NCBI GenBank assembly: GCA_022844165.1
Contig: JALHMH010000023.1
Span: forward strand, 1 to 64,000
Length of the DNA stretch: 64,000 nucleotides
Source of the DNA: Lysobacterales bacterium
GTDB lineage: Bacteria > Pseudomonadota > Gammaproteobacteria > Xanthomonadales > SZUA-5
Direction: 5' to 3'
Part shown: in pieces, positions 53,657 to 62,508 of the stretch
Position numbering within the stretch: the stretch's first letter is position 1
How the letters are laid out: the number at the start of each line of letters is the position of its first letter
The notes under the pieces: model-generated
What the model saw: only the letters and a program-made list of their open reading frames with translations
What the model was told of the DNA's origin: nothing
The model's database searches: none
Program-made: the position numbers and the translations under genes

Positions 53657-53680
53657 CGGCCAAACCAGGTTTGTGCGAGA

Positions 53681-56392
53681 TCAGAGACGACCGGCGCGGA
53701 TGCTGCGCAGCGCGTGCCGCTGCGGCGGATTGAGCTCTGCCCGGTCGGCGTCAGCCAACACGCGGAGCGCGTCCTGAACCAACGCGTCGGCTTCGGGCGA
53801 CCGGCCAATGCGCCGATAACACAGCGCAAGGTAATAGGCTGCCATCGATTGCGCCAGGAGACTGGAGTCCTCGCCAGAACCCGCTTCTCGTTCGGCTTCA
53901 AGAAGTGGGATGGCGCTTTCGCAGCGACCTGCGTTGGCGAGGGCACGCGCCAGCAACGGCACTGAACGCCGCGCCTCCGGATGTTCCTGCCCCAAGATCC
54001 GCTGCCGCCCGCTCAAGGTCAGCTCAGCAAGACGCAGCGCCTCGTCTGCATTGCCCAGGATCAACTCGTAGTCGGCCAGATTCTGCATCGCCGTATAGGT
54101 ATCGGGGTGCTCCTCGCCGAACACGCGCAGCCGTCGCTGGAGGCTGTCGCGCGTGAGCTTCGCTGCTTCGTCGATATTGTCGATCTGCGCATAAAATGCA
54201 CCGAGATTGAGCGATGAACGCAGGCTTGCGGGATGGTCGGGCCCCAGCGATCTGGCGCGCAGGTCGAGCACCTTGCGACCAATCTCGATGGCCTCTGGAT
54301 AACGGCGCATGAAGCTCAACGTGACGGCCACGGCGTTGAGTGCATTCAGGGTGGCTGGATGCTCGTTGCCTTGCAGCCGCTGGCGTTGCGCCACCACCTC
54401 CCAGTGCAATCGCAGCGCCGATTCGAGTTCGCCACGCCGGGCGTGATTGATCGCCAATTGTTCGAGCGTGCCAACGCGCAGCAAATCGTCCTCGCCGCGC
54501 GCCCGGCCGATGCGTTCGATGAGTTCTTCCCACAAAGGCAAAGCCGCTTCGTAGTCATCCAGGCGCGAATACAACAAAGCCAGCACTTGTTTTGCGATCA
54601 AGGATTCTTCGGCATCCGGACCGAACTGCCGGTCGAACCGCGGCAGCAGATCGCGTACCGCCGCGAGGCTGTCGTTCAGTTTGCCACGCTCCAGACCATC
54701 GAGCTCCGCTCGCAGAAGTTGGGCTCGAAGCGCAGTGCCTTCATCGCCGGCAGCTGAGGCTGCCGCATGCAGCGCATCGATCTCGATCGCCAGGCCATCG
54801 GATTGGCCCATCTGCTTGCGCAGGCTGAGCCCCAGGAAAGTGAGGCGGAATGCCATCCCCGACTCCCCGCCGATCGCCTGCCAACGGCGCCTGGCGTCGG
54901 TCACGATGGCCAACGCACGATCGTTGCGGCCCAGGGCGATATAGGATTCGGCAATGCTGCGCATCAGCTCCACTGCCACGCGCGGTTGATCGCGCAGGTC
55001 GCGGTCGATCGTCGTCAAGGCCCGGTCGAGCAGTTCCCGATCCAGCAACTGGCGTGCGGCTTCTGTGGGGTTGGCCAGCACTAACTGGCGCTCGAAGTTC
55101 TCGCGGCCGACGGCATCGACGCTGGCGTATTGCTCGGCGAGCGTGTGTTGCAATGTTTGCCCCAGCGTTGCAGGATCGGCGCTGGCCAACATGCGCTGCT
55201 GAAATGTCGCTACGCGCTCGATTTCCGTTTGTCGTGCGGCCGCGATATCGCGCTCACGCCGGGCTTCCAACAGCCCGTAAGTGGTAGCGGTCAGCCCCAG
55301 AATCAACGAGAGCAACAGCGCAACGGCAAAGGCGACCGGGAGGGGATTGCGTTGCACATAGAGCGAGACCCGGCGCCATCGCGACGCGTGATTGGCGCGT
55401 ACCGGCCGGTATTCCAGGTATGCACGCAGGTCGGCAATCAGCTCGCCCGCCGATTCGTAGCGTTCGCTGCGTTTGACCGCCATCGCGCGGGCAACAATGG
55501 CTTCCAGATCGCCGGCTGCAAGACGTGCCTCGGCGCGCAGTCCGCGCGCGCGCAGTCGCTCGCTGAGGCGTTGAGGTGCGAGATTCAAGAAATCGCGCCT
55601 TAGCGCGTCTGTATTGTTGGCGCTGAATTCGGAATCGCCGAAGGGCTGGGCGCCGCAGATCAGCTCGTACAGCATGACCCCCAGCGCATACACATCGCTA
55701 CGTGCATCGACGTCCGTGCCGCCGTCGTCGAATCGAATGCCGAGTTGTTCCGGGCTCATGTACCCGCGCGTGCCGGCCATCGCACTCGAGTGACGCGAAC
55801 CCGGAACTCGGGTCGCAGAGGTCGCCAGGCCAAAGTCGATGATCTTCGGCTGCGGCGTACCGTCGACTTCGGCGACCAGCACATTGCCAGGCTTCAAATC
55901 CAGGTGCAGGATGCCGCGTCGGTGCGCGTGTTGCACGCCAAGGCAGACACGCACGTACAGTTCGACGCGGCCACGAAGATTCAGCCGGAGCCGCTCGCAA
56001 CAGCGGTCGATCGGTTCGCCCGGCACATACTCCATGGCCAGATACGGGAATCCATCGGTGCTGGTCCCCGCCTCGTACACCTGTGCGATGGCCGGGTGGC
56101 TCATGCGTGCCAGCGCCTGGCGTTCGATTTCGAAACGCGCCAATGCGTTGACGTCAGTGATCCGGCGTTGCATGAACTTGAGCGCAACCTGGCGTTGCAC
56201 TGGATACAGTTGCTCGGCGAGGAACACCTGCCCCATGCCGCCTTTGCCCAGAAGTCGCACCAGTTCAAAGGCGCCCAGTCGCTGACCCGGATACAACTCG
56301 ATCGATTCGCCCGCTGTCGCGCCCAACGTCAGTCGCACCTGGTGCAAACCAGGCGGTGTCGGATGCGTATCGTCAGAAGTCGAGCTGTTCAT
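53681..56392 (-). CDS. Membrane Ser/Thr protein kinase with TPR sensor domain
   Basis: A 903-residue protein. The N-terminal kinase has the glycine loop Gly-Lys-Gly-Gly-Met-Gly (49-54), Lys72, catalytic His163-Leu-Asp165-Leu-Lys167-Pro-Gly-Asn170 and Asp-Phe-Gly (186-188). The residue before the catalytic Asp is Leu, not Arg, so it is a non-RD kinase. One span lies near residue 350, and a large C-terminal region of TPR repeats follows, with tetratricopeptide blocks such as Asn-Leu-Gly-Ala-Phe-Tyr-Ala-Gln and Leu-Ala-Asp-Tyr-Glu-Leu. This layout is common in Lysobacterales; ligands and targets are unknown. Confidence 0.85.
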   Translation of the reverse strand: MNSSTSDDTHPTPPGLHQVRLTLGATAGESIELYPGQRLGAFELVRLLGKGGMGQVFLAEQLYPVQRQVALKFMQRRITDVNALARFEIERQALARMSHPAIAQVYEAGTSTDGFPYLAMEYVPGEPIDRCCERLRLNLRGRVELYVRVCLGVQHAHRRGILHLDLKPGNVLVAEVDGTPQPKIIDFGLATSATRVPGSRHSSAMAGTRGYMSPEQLGIRFDDGGTDVDARSDVYALGVMLYELICGAQPFGDSEFSANNTDALRRDFLNLAPQRLSERLRARGLRAEARLAAGDLEAIVARAMAVKRSERYESAGELIADLRAYLEYRPVRANHASRWRRVSLYVQRNPLPVAFAVALLLSLILGLTATTYGLLEARRERDIAAARQTEIERVATFQQRMLASADPATLGQTLQHTLAEQYASVDAVGRENFERQLVLANPTEAARQLLDRELLDRALTTIDRDLRDQPRVAVELMRSIAESYIALGRNDRALAIVTDARRRWQAIGGESGMAFRLTFLGLSLRKQMGQSDGLAIEIDALHAAASAAGDEGTALRAQLLRAELDGLERGKLNDSLAAVRDLLPRFDRQFGPDAEESLIAKQVLALLYSRLDDYEAALPLWEELIERIGRARGEDDLLRVGTLEQLAINHARRGELESALRLHWEVVAQRQRLQGNEHPATLNALNAVAVTLSFMRRYPEAIEIGRKVLDLRARSLGPDHPASLRSSLNLGAFYAQIDNIDEAAKLTRDSLQRRLRVFGEEHPDTYTAMQNLADYELILGNADEALRLAELTLSGRQRILGQEHPEARRSVPLLARALANAGRCESAIPLLEAEREAGSGEDSSLLAQSMAAYYLALCYRRIGRSPEADALVQDALRVLADADRAELNPPQRHALRSIRAGRL

Positions 56393-56483
56393 CCCTCAAA
56401 AGCGGCGTGTGATCGAGACGTCGACAATCGCGAAACATTCCGCATCATAGACGCTGCTTGTGGGGTGCGCCGAGTTGGCTTGA

Positions 56484-56504
56484 ACTGAGGCGAAGCCTCG
56501 CTAG
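56484..56504 (+). repeat. Tail fragment of the structured repeat, copy R8
   Basis: CTGAGGCGAAGCCTCG followed by CTAG (56501-56504) is the exact end of the full repeats. The rest of the copy is missing; only 91 bases separate it from the kinase gene. Its CTAG supplies the TAG stop codon of the BLUF gene. Confidence 0.7.
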
Positions 56505-56923
56505 GTCTTGCCGATAATCGATGCTGTTGCGATCAACTCCTCCAGGAGTGCCATCGACACTCGCCCGGACACGGCATAGGGATCGAGTAACGCACGCTCG
56601 CCGTACTTGAGCAAAACCGATGCGTTGATTTTGGCCAGATTGACCAGCCCCATGGTCCATCCGGCAAAGCGGCGCTCAGTGACTTCTTCATAGTGCAATA
56701 AGGTCACCTGAACGTGTCTTGGATCCGCTGCGATTCGGTTGTACAACACATTGACCTGCTCGCGGCCGCCCTCGAGTACTTGCATGTACACCTCGCCGCC
56801 GTGGCACAAGATGCCGGTAATGCCGCGCGCTGGATTGTGCTTGCGCGAGGCTTCGAGTATCGATTCGATCGATGTTGAGTTGGCGCCGGCGGCGCGGCTG
56901 GCATAGAGCAGGCGTACGAGCAT
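56501..56923 (-). CDS. BLUF-domain blue-light photoreceptor
   Basis: A 140-residue single-domain BLUF protein. The flavin-network residues are in place: Tyr7, Asn30, Gln48, Trp89 and Met91. In such proteins blue light rewires hydrogen bonds around FAD and changes partner interaction. No EAL or other output domain is fused. The 45 C-terminal residues are helical and could form the output cap as in PixD/short BLUF proteins. The ORF is bounded precisely by repeat pieces: its stop is in CTAG of R8 and its start lies 2 bases from the head piece R9, which gives AAGGAC as ribosome binding site. Confidence 0.88.
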   Translation of the reverse strand: MLVRLLYASRAAGANSTSIESILEASRKHNPARGITGILCHGGEVYMQVLEGGREQVNVLYNRIAADPRHVQVTLLHYEEVTERRFAGWTMGLVNLAKINASVLLKYGERALLDPYAVSGRVSMALLEELIATASIIGKT

Positions 56924-56925
56924 GA

Positions 56926-56985
56926 CTAACGTCCTTGACTAAGCGTGATTCGGACAAACGACTCAGAGTCTCTTTGTTACTGGGG
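56926..56985 (+). repeat. Head fragment of the structured repeat, copy R9
   Basis: CTAA (56926-56929) is followed by CGTCCTTGACTAAGCGTGAT and a diverged stretch ending in CAAACGACTCAGAGTC, matching the heads of R4 and R7. The rest of the element is absent. It fills the 76-base gap between folE and the BLUF gene. Confidence 0.6.
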
Positions 56986-56999
56986 CCAAACGCCTCGCC

Positions 57000-57695
57000 T
57001 CATCGATTCAACAAACTCAAGAACTCGCGACGCAGGTTCGCATCCTTAAGGAAAGAACCGCGCATCACACTGTTGATCATCTTCGAATCGCTGTCTTTGA
57101 CGCCACGCCAATGCATGCAGAAGTGGTCGGCTTCCATTACCAGCGCGAGGCCGTCGGGTTGCATCATGTCGTACAGTAAAGACGACAACTGTGTGACCGC
57201 TTCCTCCTGGATCTGCGGCCGACTCATCACCCAGTCGCAAAGGCGCGCGTACTTCGACAGGCCAATGAGATTCGAATGTTCGTTCGGCATCACGCCCACC
57301 CAGACGCGGCCGATAATCGGACACAAGTGGTGGGAGCACGCGCTGCGAACTTTGATCGGGCCCACGATCATCAGTTCGTTCAGGCGTTCGACATTCGGAA
57401 ACTCGGTGACCGCAGGTGCGGGGACGTAACGGCCGCGAAACACCTCTTGCAGGTACATCTTGGCCACACGCCGTGCGGTGTCGCGCGTATTGTGATCGCT
57501 TGAGGTGTCGATCACGAGGCTTTCCAACACGGCCTTGAGCTTGCTCTCGACTTCCGACTGTAGTTGTTCGATTTCGCCGGGTTCAATGAACGCGGCGATG
57601 TTGTCGTTAGCGTTGAAGCGCTTGCCCGCGCCGGTAATGCGCTGGCGGATTCGCTCCGAAACCGCCACAACGGGGATTTCCTGGGTTTTTGGCAT
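57000..57695 (-). CDS. folE: GTP cyclohydrolase I
   Basis: A 231-residue enzyme making dihydroneopterin triphosphate from GTP, the first step of tetrahydrofolate synthesis. Zinc ligands are Cys120, His123 and Cys193, in Arg-Ser-Ala-Cys-Ser-His-His-Leu-Cys-Pro and His-Phe-Cys-Met-His-Trp-Arg-Gly. The C-terminal Lys-Asp-Ser-Asp-Ser-Lys-Met-Ile-Asn-Ser segment is a variant of the usual Thr-Ser-x-x-x-Gly. Length and order of motifs are normal for the type IA enzyme. The BLUF gene lies just downstream on the same strand and may share its transcript. Confidence 0.93.
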   Translation of the reverse strand: MPKTQEIPVVAVSERIRQRITGAGKRFNANDNIAAFIEPGEIEQLQSEVESKLKAVLESLVIDTSSDHNTRDTARRVAKMYLQEVFRGRYVPAPAVTEFPNVERLNELMIVGPIKVRSACSHHLCPIIGRVWVGVMPNEHSNLIGLSKYARLCDWVMSRPQIQEEAVTQLSSLLYDMMQPDGLALVMEADHFCMHWRGVKDSDSKMINSVMRGSFLKDANLRREFLSLLNR

Positions 57696-57784
57696 TGCGA
57701 TAAATCACGATGGCTGCTCGCCAATGCTGGCACAGCTTGCGTATGTTTAGCGTGTCTGACGCGTATGACTGAATTGCCCGGACC

Positions 57785-60643
57785 ATGATCCCAAATTCCG
57801 TAGTTGGACGCGTCTTCGTCATTTTGCTCAGCGCTACGCTGATGTGCTGCGCAAGCGCTCTGCGCGCCGCGATCAGCTATGCGCTCGATCCGGACATTCC
57901 AACCCTCAACCCAACGCACATGGTCCGCGATCGGGCAGGTCGGGTCTGGCTTGCCGAACGGGAGAACCTGAGCTGGTTCGACGGCCACCGCTTCCAGACT
58001 GAACAGCCCGACGACGGTCTGGGCAACATAACCGACCTGAGTATCCAAGGCGATCGCCTGCTGGTTGCGCACGAGGGCGGCGTTGCGGTCCTGGATCTGG
58101 CGGCATGGCGCTGGCAACGGTTGGCGACCCAGAGCGCGCTTGCGATCGAGTCGCACGCTGGCCGACTTTATCTCGCGAGCGATGCAGCGCTGGGTGAATT
58201 GACATTGGCGCCAACGCTCTCGTTGACACCGTTGACCGGACAGTGGCCCGAACGCGTCCTTGATTTGCACAGTTTGCCGAGCGGCTTGTATGGGACCAGC
58301 GCCACCGGCTACTGGCGCTATGACCTGGAGGCGCGGACGGCAGAAAAACTCAGGTTCAATGCGCCGGCGCTGGACAACGGCGAGCGATACGCCTGGTCGA
58401 TGACCGAGTGGCCGGCGGGGCAGCTTTGGCTGGGCTTCTGGGATGATGCACTGGTACGGCTGGACCTGAAGACCGGCAAGCACGACTGGTTCCATCCGCA
58501 ACAGCGCGATACCGGGGCATTGCGTTCGACCAGCATCTACGATCTGTTGCCGCTGGGCGATCGACTGATAATCGCCACCAATCGCGGGCTGGTGTACTTC
58601 GAAACATCTTGCGCCTGTTTCAAGAGCCTGAACTTGCCGCGATGGGATGCGGTCGATGGCAGTGGCGTGATCATCGACGATCTGGCGTCGGCCGAACAGC
58701 CCGATCAGCACGGTCTTTGGGCATCCGTGCTCGGTGAAGGACTGGCACGTTTTGACCGCAACGACTTTTACTTTAGCAACCAGGTTCGTGTCGAGTCTGT
58801 TTCCGGCGCACCACGCGGACTGAGCAACAACATGGTGCGTGCGCTGGCGTTGCGGCAGAACGAACTGTATGTCGGCAGCTATGGCGGCGGCGTGCAAATG
58901 GCCCAACAACGCCCAATTGGCCAACTGTGGGCGATGGGCGAGGTTGAATACGCTTCGCAACGCATCGAAGCACGCTATCTGTGGCACATCCTGCCACGCG
59001 CTGACGGACTCGCGCTAAGCACCGGCGATGGACTGGTGACGATCGATGCTGAGGGGTCGGTGGCCCTCGACAGCATCAAGAGCGCCCGCTGCGCGGTGGA
59101 GTTGGACGGCCGGTTGTGGGTTGGCACCACGCGCGGTGTCTTCCGCACGGACGGCTCGGCGCTGGTGCCGATCGGGCCGCCGGCGGCGGTCCTGAGTTGC
59201 GCCAGAGTTGGCGACCACGCCTGGTTCGGGCAATCCGATGGTTTACGCCGATTTCGGGGCGATGGCACCGAGCTACCGCCGCCTCGTGGGCCAGACCTGG
59301 AGCAATCCTCGCTCATCGTGTTTGCGCAGCACCACGGCACGACCACATGGCTCGCGACTAACCAGGGGGTGCTCCGCGCATCGCCGGGGCAAGATCAGGA
59401 TTGGTCGCTGGATGTCGAGAACGCTGCGATTGACCGGGCCATGAGTATCGCCGTCGATGGCAGCCAACGGCTGTGGCTCGGCACCAGCCAGGGACTGATC
59501 CGGTACGACCCTGGCTCGCGGCGTGTCGATCGCTTCGACGCTGCAGATGGTCTGTTCGGGCGTGAAATGAACATCGGCGCGCTGCTGTTCGATGGCCAGT
59601 ACATGCATGTCGGTGGCAACGGCGGCTTGGCCACTTTCGAGCCCGACCGCATCGCTGCACGTTCGGCCCGACTGACCCCGCGCATCGAGCGTTTGCGTGT
59701 TGGCACAGGCCCTTGGGCACGCACCAGCCGACTGTCGTTGCCCGCCCAACACGCGCCCGTGTATCTGGAATTTGCCAGCAACGACTATGCGCGACCGCGG
59801 CAGCTGCGGTATTCGGTGCGCCTGCTTTCGGAGAGCCGAACGGGCGAGTGGGTGAGCCTGGGCGCGCATCCGGATTTTATGCTGGAGCGTCTGCCTGCGG
59901 GCCAACATCGCCTTGAGGTCCAGGTACTGGCAAACGACGTTGCGGACAGTGCAGCGCAGGCAACGCTGCTGCACCTCAATGTTGCCGCCATGTGGTACCA
60001 GCGCACCAGCACGATCATGTTGGCTTTGTTGACGCTGTTGGGTGTCGGCTTTGGATTCGGCTCCTGGCGTGCGCGGTGGTTAGCCGTGCAGCGCGCAACA
60101 CTGGAACGCAAGATTGCAGAACAGACAACGGAGCTGCGTGCGCGCAACGCCGAACTGCAGCGATTGGCAGTCACCGATCCCCTGACGGGGCTGGCCAACC
60201 GCCGGCAATTGTTCGAGGTACTGAGCGCCGCGGAAAACGTCGCGATCCTGGCGCTTGATCTGGATCACTTCAAACGCATTAACGATACCTTCGGCCATGC
60301 AGCGGGCGATCGCATACTGCAGCAGTTCGCCGGCCTGTTGACGAGCTACGAGCCCAAACGTCTGGCAGCTCGGACGGGTGGCGAAGAGTTCGTACTCGTA
60401 CTCGATCGGAATGCGGTTGACCCGCTCAAAGCGGCGCAGCAAATTCTCACGCAGACGCGTAGCCTGCCGATACACTTAGGGGAGAAAAAGGTGTCTCTGA
60501 CTGTCAGCATCGGCGTCTTGCCTTCGGCAAACGGAGCACCCGATGAATCGATGCGGCGTGCCGATGACGCTCTGTATCGGGCCAAGCAGTGGCGCGACAC
60601 CATCGTGGTCGGCATTGAAAGCGATTCTCGGTCAGCGCCGTGA
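57785..60643 (+). CDS. Periplasmic propeller-sensor diguanylate cyclase
   Basis: A 952-residue protein. A signal peptide (1-29) leads to a two-component-regulator-type beta-propeller (about 30-620, many Trp-Leu-Gly-x-x-x-Gly-Leu blades), a Y_Y_Y-like domain (about 640-730), one span (about 741-762), a coiled coil and a GGDEF domain (about 795-945). The active site reads Gly-Gly-Glu-Glu-Phe at 865-869 and Asp-Leu-Asp-His-Phe-Lys-Arg-Ile-Asn-Asp is intact, so it should make cyclic di-GMP. The inhibitory RxxD site five residues before GGEEF is absent (Glu-Pro-Lys-Arg). Its TGA overlaps the GTG of the next gene. Confidence 0.88.
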   Translation: MIPNSVVGRVFVILLSATLMCCASALRAAISYALDPDIPTLNPTHMVRDRAGRVWLAERENLSWFDGHRFQTEQPDDGLGNITDLSIQGDRLLVAHEGGVAVLDLAAWRWQRLATQSALAIESHAGRLYLASDAALGELTLAPTLSLTPLTGQWPERVLDLHSLPSGLYGTSATGYWRYDLEARTAEKLRFNAPALDNGERYAWSMTEWPAGQLWLGFWDDALVRLDLKTGKHDWFHPQQRDTGALRSTSIYDLLPLGDRLIIATNRGLVYFETSCACFKSLNLPRWDAVDGSGVIIDDLASAEQPDQHGLWASVLGEGLARFDRNDFYFSNQVRVESVSGAPRGLSNNMVRALALRQNELYVGSYGGGVQMAQQRPIGQLWAMGEVEYASQRIEARYLWHILPRADGLALSTGDGLVTIDAEGSVALDSIKSARCAVELDGRLWVGTTRGVFRTDGSALVPIGPPAAVLSCARVGDHAWFGQSDGLRRFRGDGTELPPPRGPDLEQSSLIVFAQHHGTTTWLATNQGVLRASPGQDQDWSLDVENAAIDRAMSIAVDGSQRLWLGTSQGLIRYDPGSRRVDRFDAADGLFGREMNIGALLFDGQYMHVGGNGGLATFEPDRIAARSARLTPRIERLRVGTGPWARTSRLSLPAQHAPVYLEFASNDYARPRQLRYSVRLLSESRTGEWVSLGAHPDFMLERLPAGQHRLEVQVLANDVADSAAQATLLHLNVAAMWYQRTSTIMLALLTLLGVGFGFGSWRARWLAVQRATLERKIAEQTTELRARNAELQRLAVTDPLTGLANRRQLFEVLSAAENVAILALDLDHFKRINDTFGHAAGDRILQQFAGLLTSYEPKRLAARTGGEEFVLVLDRNAVDPLKAAQQILTQTRSLPIHLGEKKVSLTVSIGVLPSANGAPDESMRRADDALYRAKQWRDTIVVGIESDSRSAP

Positions 60644-61221
60644 ATCGCAAATCACTCGAACTACGCTATTCGCGACCACTGTTGATCGCTGGTCTGATCG
60701 GCTGTCTGGTCGCAGCTGGTGCTGTTGCTTACGTCGGCATTGCATTTGGCGTCATATTGCCGCAAATGGGTCTGCTGGCGGCGGTTTTTCTCACGCCAAT
60801 CGGCCTTATTCTCCTCTGGTGGGCGGTCGCCGCCATGCGTGCGCTCGCCAATACAGGTCCGATATTGATCATCGATCATGACGGCATCTGGGACATTCGC
60901 CAATCGCAGCAGTTCATTCCGTGGGACGACATCCAGCGAGCGCAGCTGCGCAGTACCCGGCGCGGACCGGCGATCCACGTCGACTTCAAACCAGAAGTGG
61001 CCCGCGATTACGTGGGCCGGCTCTACGGGCTGCGGCGGCTCTTCAACGTGCTCTCCGCGGCGGGTGATCGTGAGCTGTTTTTGGGCGCTTTGTCGTATCG
61101 CTACAAGGACGTGGAGCGTGCGCTGAGAGATCGACATCGCGAACACCGTGTGCAGGCTGTGCGGCAACACGCGGACAATGAGAAGGTGATGCGCGAGTTG
61201 CGGGAGCGGAATGCGAGATGA
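60640..61221 (+). CDS. Membrane protein with PH-like domain, function unknown
   Basis: A 193-residue protein with two spans (about 12-34 and 40-62) followed by a soluble domain whose pattern (Ile-Ile-Asp-His-Asp-Gly-Ile-Trp-Asp-Ile ... Ile-Pro-Trp-Asp-Asp-Ile) resembles the PH-like domain of STM3941-type proteins. The C-terminus is a charged helix rich in Arg and Glu. It begins with GTG overlapping the stop of the diguanylate cyclase (GTGA), so it is coupled to it and could act in the same signalling unit; no direct evidence. Confidence 0.65.
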   Translation: MNRKSLELRYSRPLLIAGLIGCLVAAGAVAYVGIAFGVILPQMGLLAAVFLTPIGLILLWWAVAAMRALANTGPILIIDHDGIWDIRQSQQFIPWDDIQRAQLRSTRRGPAIHVDFKPEVARDYVGRLYGLRRLFNVLSAAGDRELFLGALSYRYKDVERALRDRHREHRVQAVRQHADNEKVMRELRERNAR

Positions 61222-61439
61222 TCTTGCCTCGGATCATCGGCTGGCGCATGCCGTGGGCGAGCGCTGTTTAACGGGCAGCAAGCGCCGCGAGTTCGAACGG
61301 GCGGAGATTGCCGAGCCCGTCGCCGGGGCGTGTCAACCAAAAGCGTTGCGCACCGTTAGGGGCCAGCAGTTGTCCTGGATTTCGATGACCGATGAATGCG
61401 GTGTTATCCACCATCTCACCATTACCCATCGCGGGTGCG

Positions 61440-61985
61440 ATGTCTAGATCGCCCGCCCAATGCGCCCGCCTGAACGACTTTCTCCGTGGCGTCGAGCGCC
61501 GCGCGCTGCGCATGGCAGAGCTGGCGGTTCGTCAGCGGGAAGACGCGCTCGAGTTGGTGCAGGAGGCGATGCTGAGTTTTGTCAAAAGCTACAGTCACAA
61601 ATCGGACGACGAATGGGCGCCCTTGTTTTGGCGCGTGATCGACAACAAAATCCTGGATCATCACCGTCGGTTCGAAGTACGCTCGCGCTGGAGGGGATTC
61701 TTTTCGTCTCGCGATGACGATGACGGGGATGAACTGGCGCAGATGCCCGATCCGCGCCAGCCAGAGCCGTCTGTGGCACTGGGCGCGGCCGCATCCGGTC
61801 GGGCGATTGAGAGCGCATTGAGATCGTTGCCGAATCGACAGCGGCAGGCTTTTTTGTTCCGCCAGTGGGAGGGGCTGGATGTCGCGGCCACGGCTCAGGC
61901 CATGGGCTGTTCTGAGGGCAGCGTCAAAACGCACCTGTTCCGTGCCATGGAAAGTCTGCGGGAACGCTTGAAGGATCACATATGA
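61440..61985 (+). CDS. ECF-like RNA polymerase sigma factor
   Basis: A 181-residue sigma-70 family protein. Region 2 is visible at about 25-85 (Arg-Glu-Asp-Ala-Leu-Glu-Leu-Val-Gln-Glu-Ala-Met) and region 4 at about 125-175 (Leu-Pro-Asn-Arg-Gln-Arg-Gln-Ala-Phe ... Gly-Ser-Val-Lys-Thr-His-Leu-Phe-Arg-Ala). The linker contains an acidic run Asp-Asp-Asp-Asp-Gly-Asp. It heads a four-gene overlapped cluster with a DUF3619-like membrane protein, probably its anti-sigma factor. The 218-base gap upstream shows no certain promoter. ATG 61440 fits the family start. Confidence 0.85.
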   Translation: MSRSPAQCARLNDFLRGVERRALRMAELAVRQREDALELVQEAMLSFVKSYSHKSDDEWAPLFWRVIDNKILDHHRRFEVRSRWRGFFSSRDDDDGDELAQMPDPRQPEPSVALGAAASGRAIESALRSLPNRQRQAFLFRQWEGLDVAATAQAMGCSEGSVKTHLFRAMESLRERLKDHI

Positions 61986-62320
61986 ACGACGAACGCTTGA
62001 GCGCTTTGGTATGCGCGCAACTGGACGATGACGTGGCGCACCTCGACGCGGCGACAATATCGCGCCTGAACCAGGCACGGCAGCGCGCGTTGGCGACCTC
62101 ACCGACGCCGCGATGGGCATGGTTCGGCTCTGCAGTGACAGCGTGCGCGATGCTGTTGGCGCTGTCCAGTCTTTGGTACGCACCGGTGCCGACGGCGCCC
62201 GTGTTCGATGAGCTTATATCCGATGGCGATCTGGAGTTGATCGAAGAACTGGAGTTTTATGCCTGGCTGAAACACGCCGAAGGGCCGCCCGATGAGCTCG
62301 ATTTGCGCGAGCCCTCATGA
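61982..62320 (+). CDS. DUF3619-like membrane protein, possible anti-sigma factor
   Basis: A 112-residue protein with a short cytoplasmic N-terminus (Leu-Asp-Ala-Ala-Thr-Ile-Ser-Arg-Leu), one span at about 46-65 and an acidic periplasmic end. The sequence resembles DUF3619 proteins found after sigma-factor genes in Lysobacterales. Its ATG overlaps the sigma stop (ATGA), and gene order suggests that it holds the sigma factor at the membrane. That role is inference. Confidence 0.7.
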   Translation: MNDERLSALVCAQLDDDVAHLDAATISRLNQARQRALATSPTPRWAWFGSAVTACAMLLALSSLWYAPVPTAPVFDELISDGDLELIEELEFYAWLKHAEGPPDELDLREPS

Positions 62321-62508
62321 TCTTGTTGCTGGCTTTTGCGCTCGCGGCCGAACCGCCGCCGGCGGATTTGCCGGTGGAAGCCCCGAGCGCTGATTTGCTG
62401 TTGTATCTGGGCGAATTCGATGACGATGACGATCCAGAAGCGCTCACCGATGCGATGGAAACCGAAGCAACCGATGACGACAATGACCGCCCGCCTCCGC
62501 CTCGTTAG
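62317..62508 (+). CDS. Very acidic small exported protein
   Basis: A 63-residue ORF with a hydrophobic start (Ile-Leu-Leu-Leu-Ala-Phe-Ala-Leu-Ala-Ala) and a Pro/Asp/Glu-rich remainder containing a run of five aspartates and a Pro-Pro-Pro-Pro-Arg end. It overlaps the DUF3619 gene by ATGA and runs 35 bases into the next gene in another frame. The tight overlap on both sides suggests it is translated. It may be the remnant of a longer linker protein in this cluster; function unknown. Confidence 0.5.
   Translation: MILLLAFALAAEPPPADLPVEAPSADLLLYLGEFDDDDDPEALTDAMETEATDDDNDRPPPPR

Noticed and set aside
57512..58987. A 491-residue open frame on the minus strand
   Set aside because: It lies opposite the folE end and the propeller of the GGDEF protein, both of which have recognised domains. 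Its sequence has no family features and is typical of antisense frames in GC-rich DNA.
61268..61513. A minus-strand frame in the gap before the sigma-factor gene
   Set aside because: The stretch Gly-His-Arg-Asn-Pro-Gly-Gln-Leu-Leu looks somewhat protein-like, but the frame has no good start, overlaps the sigma gene and matches no family I know.
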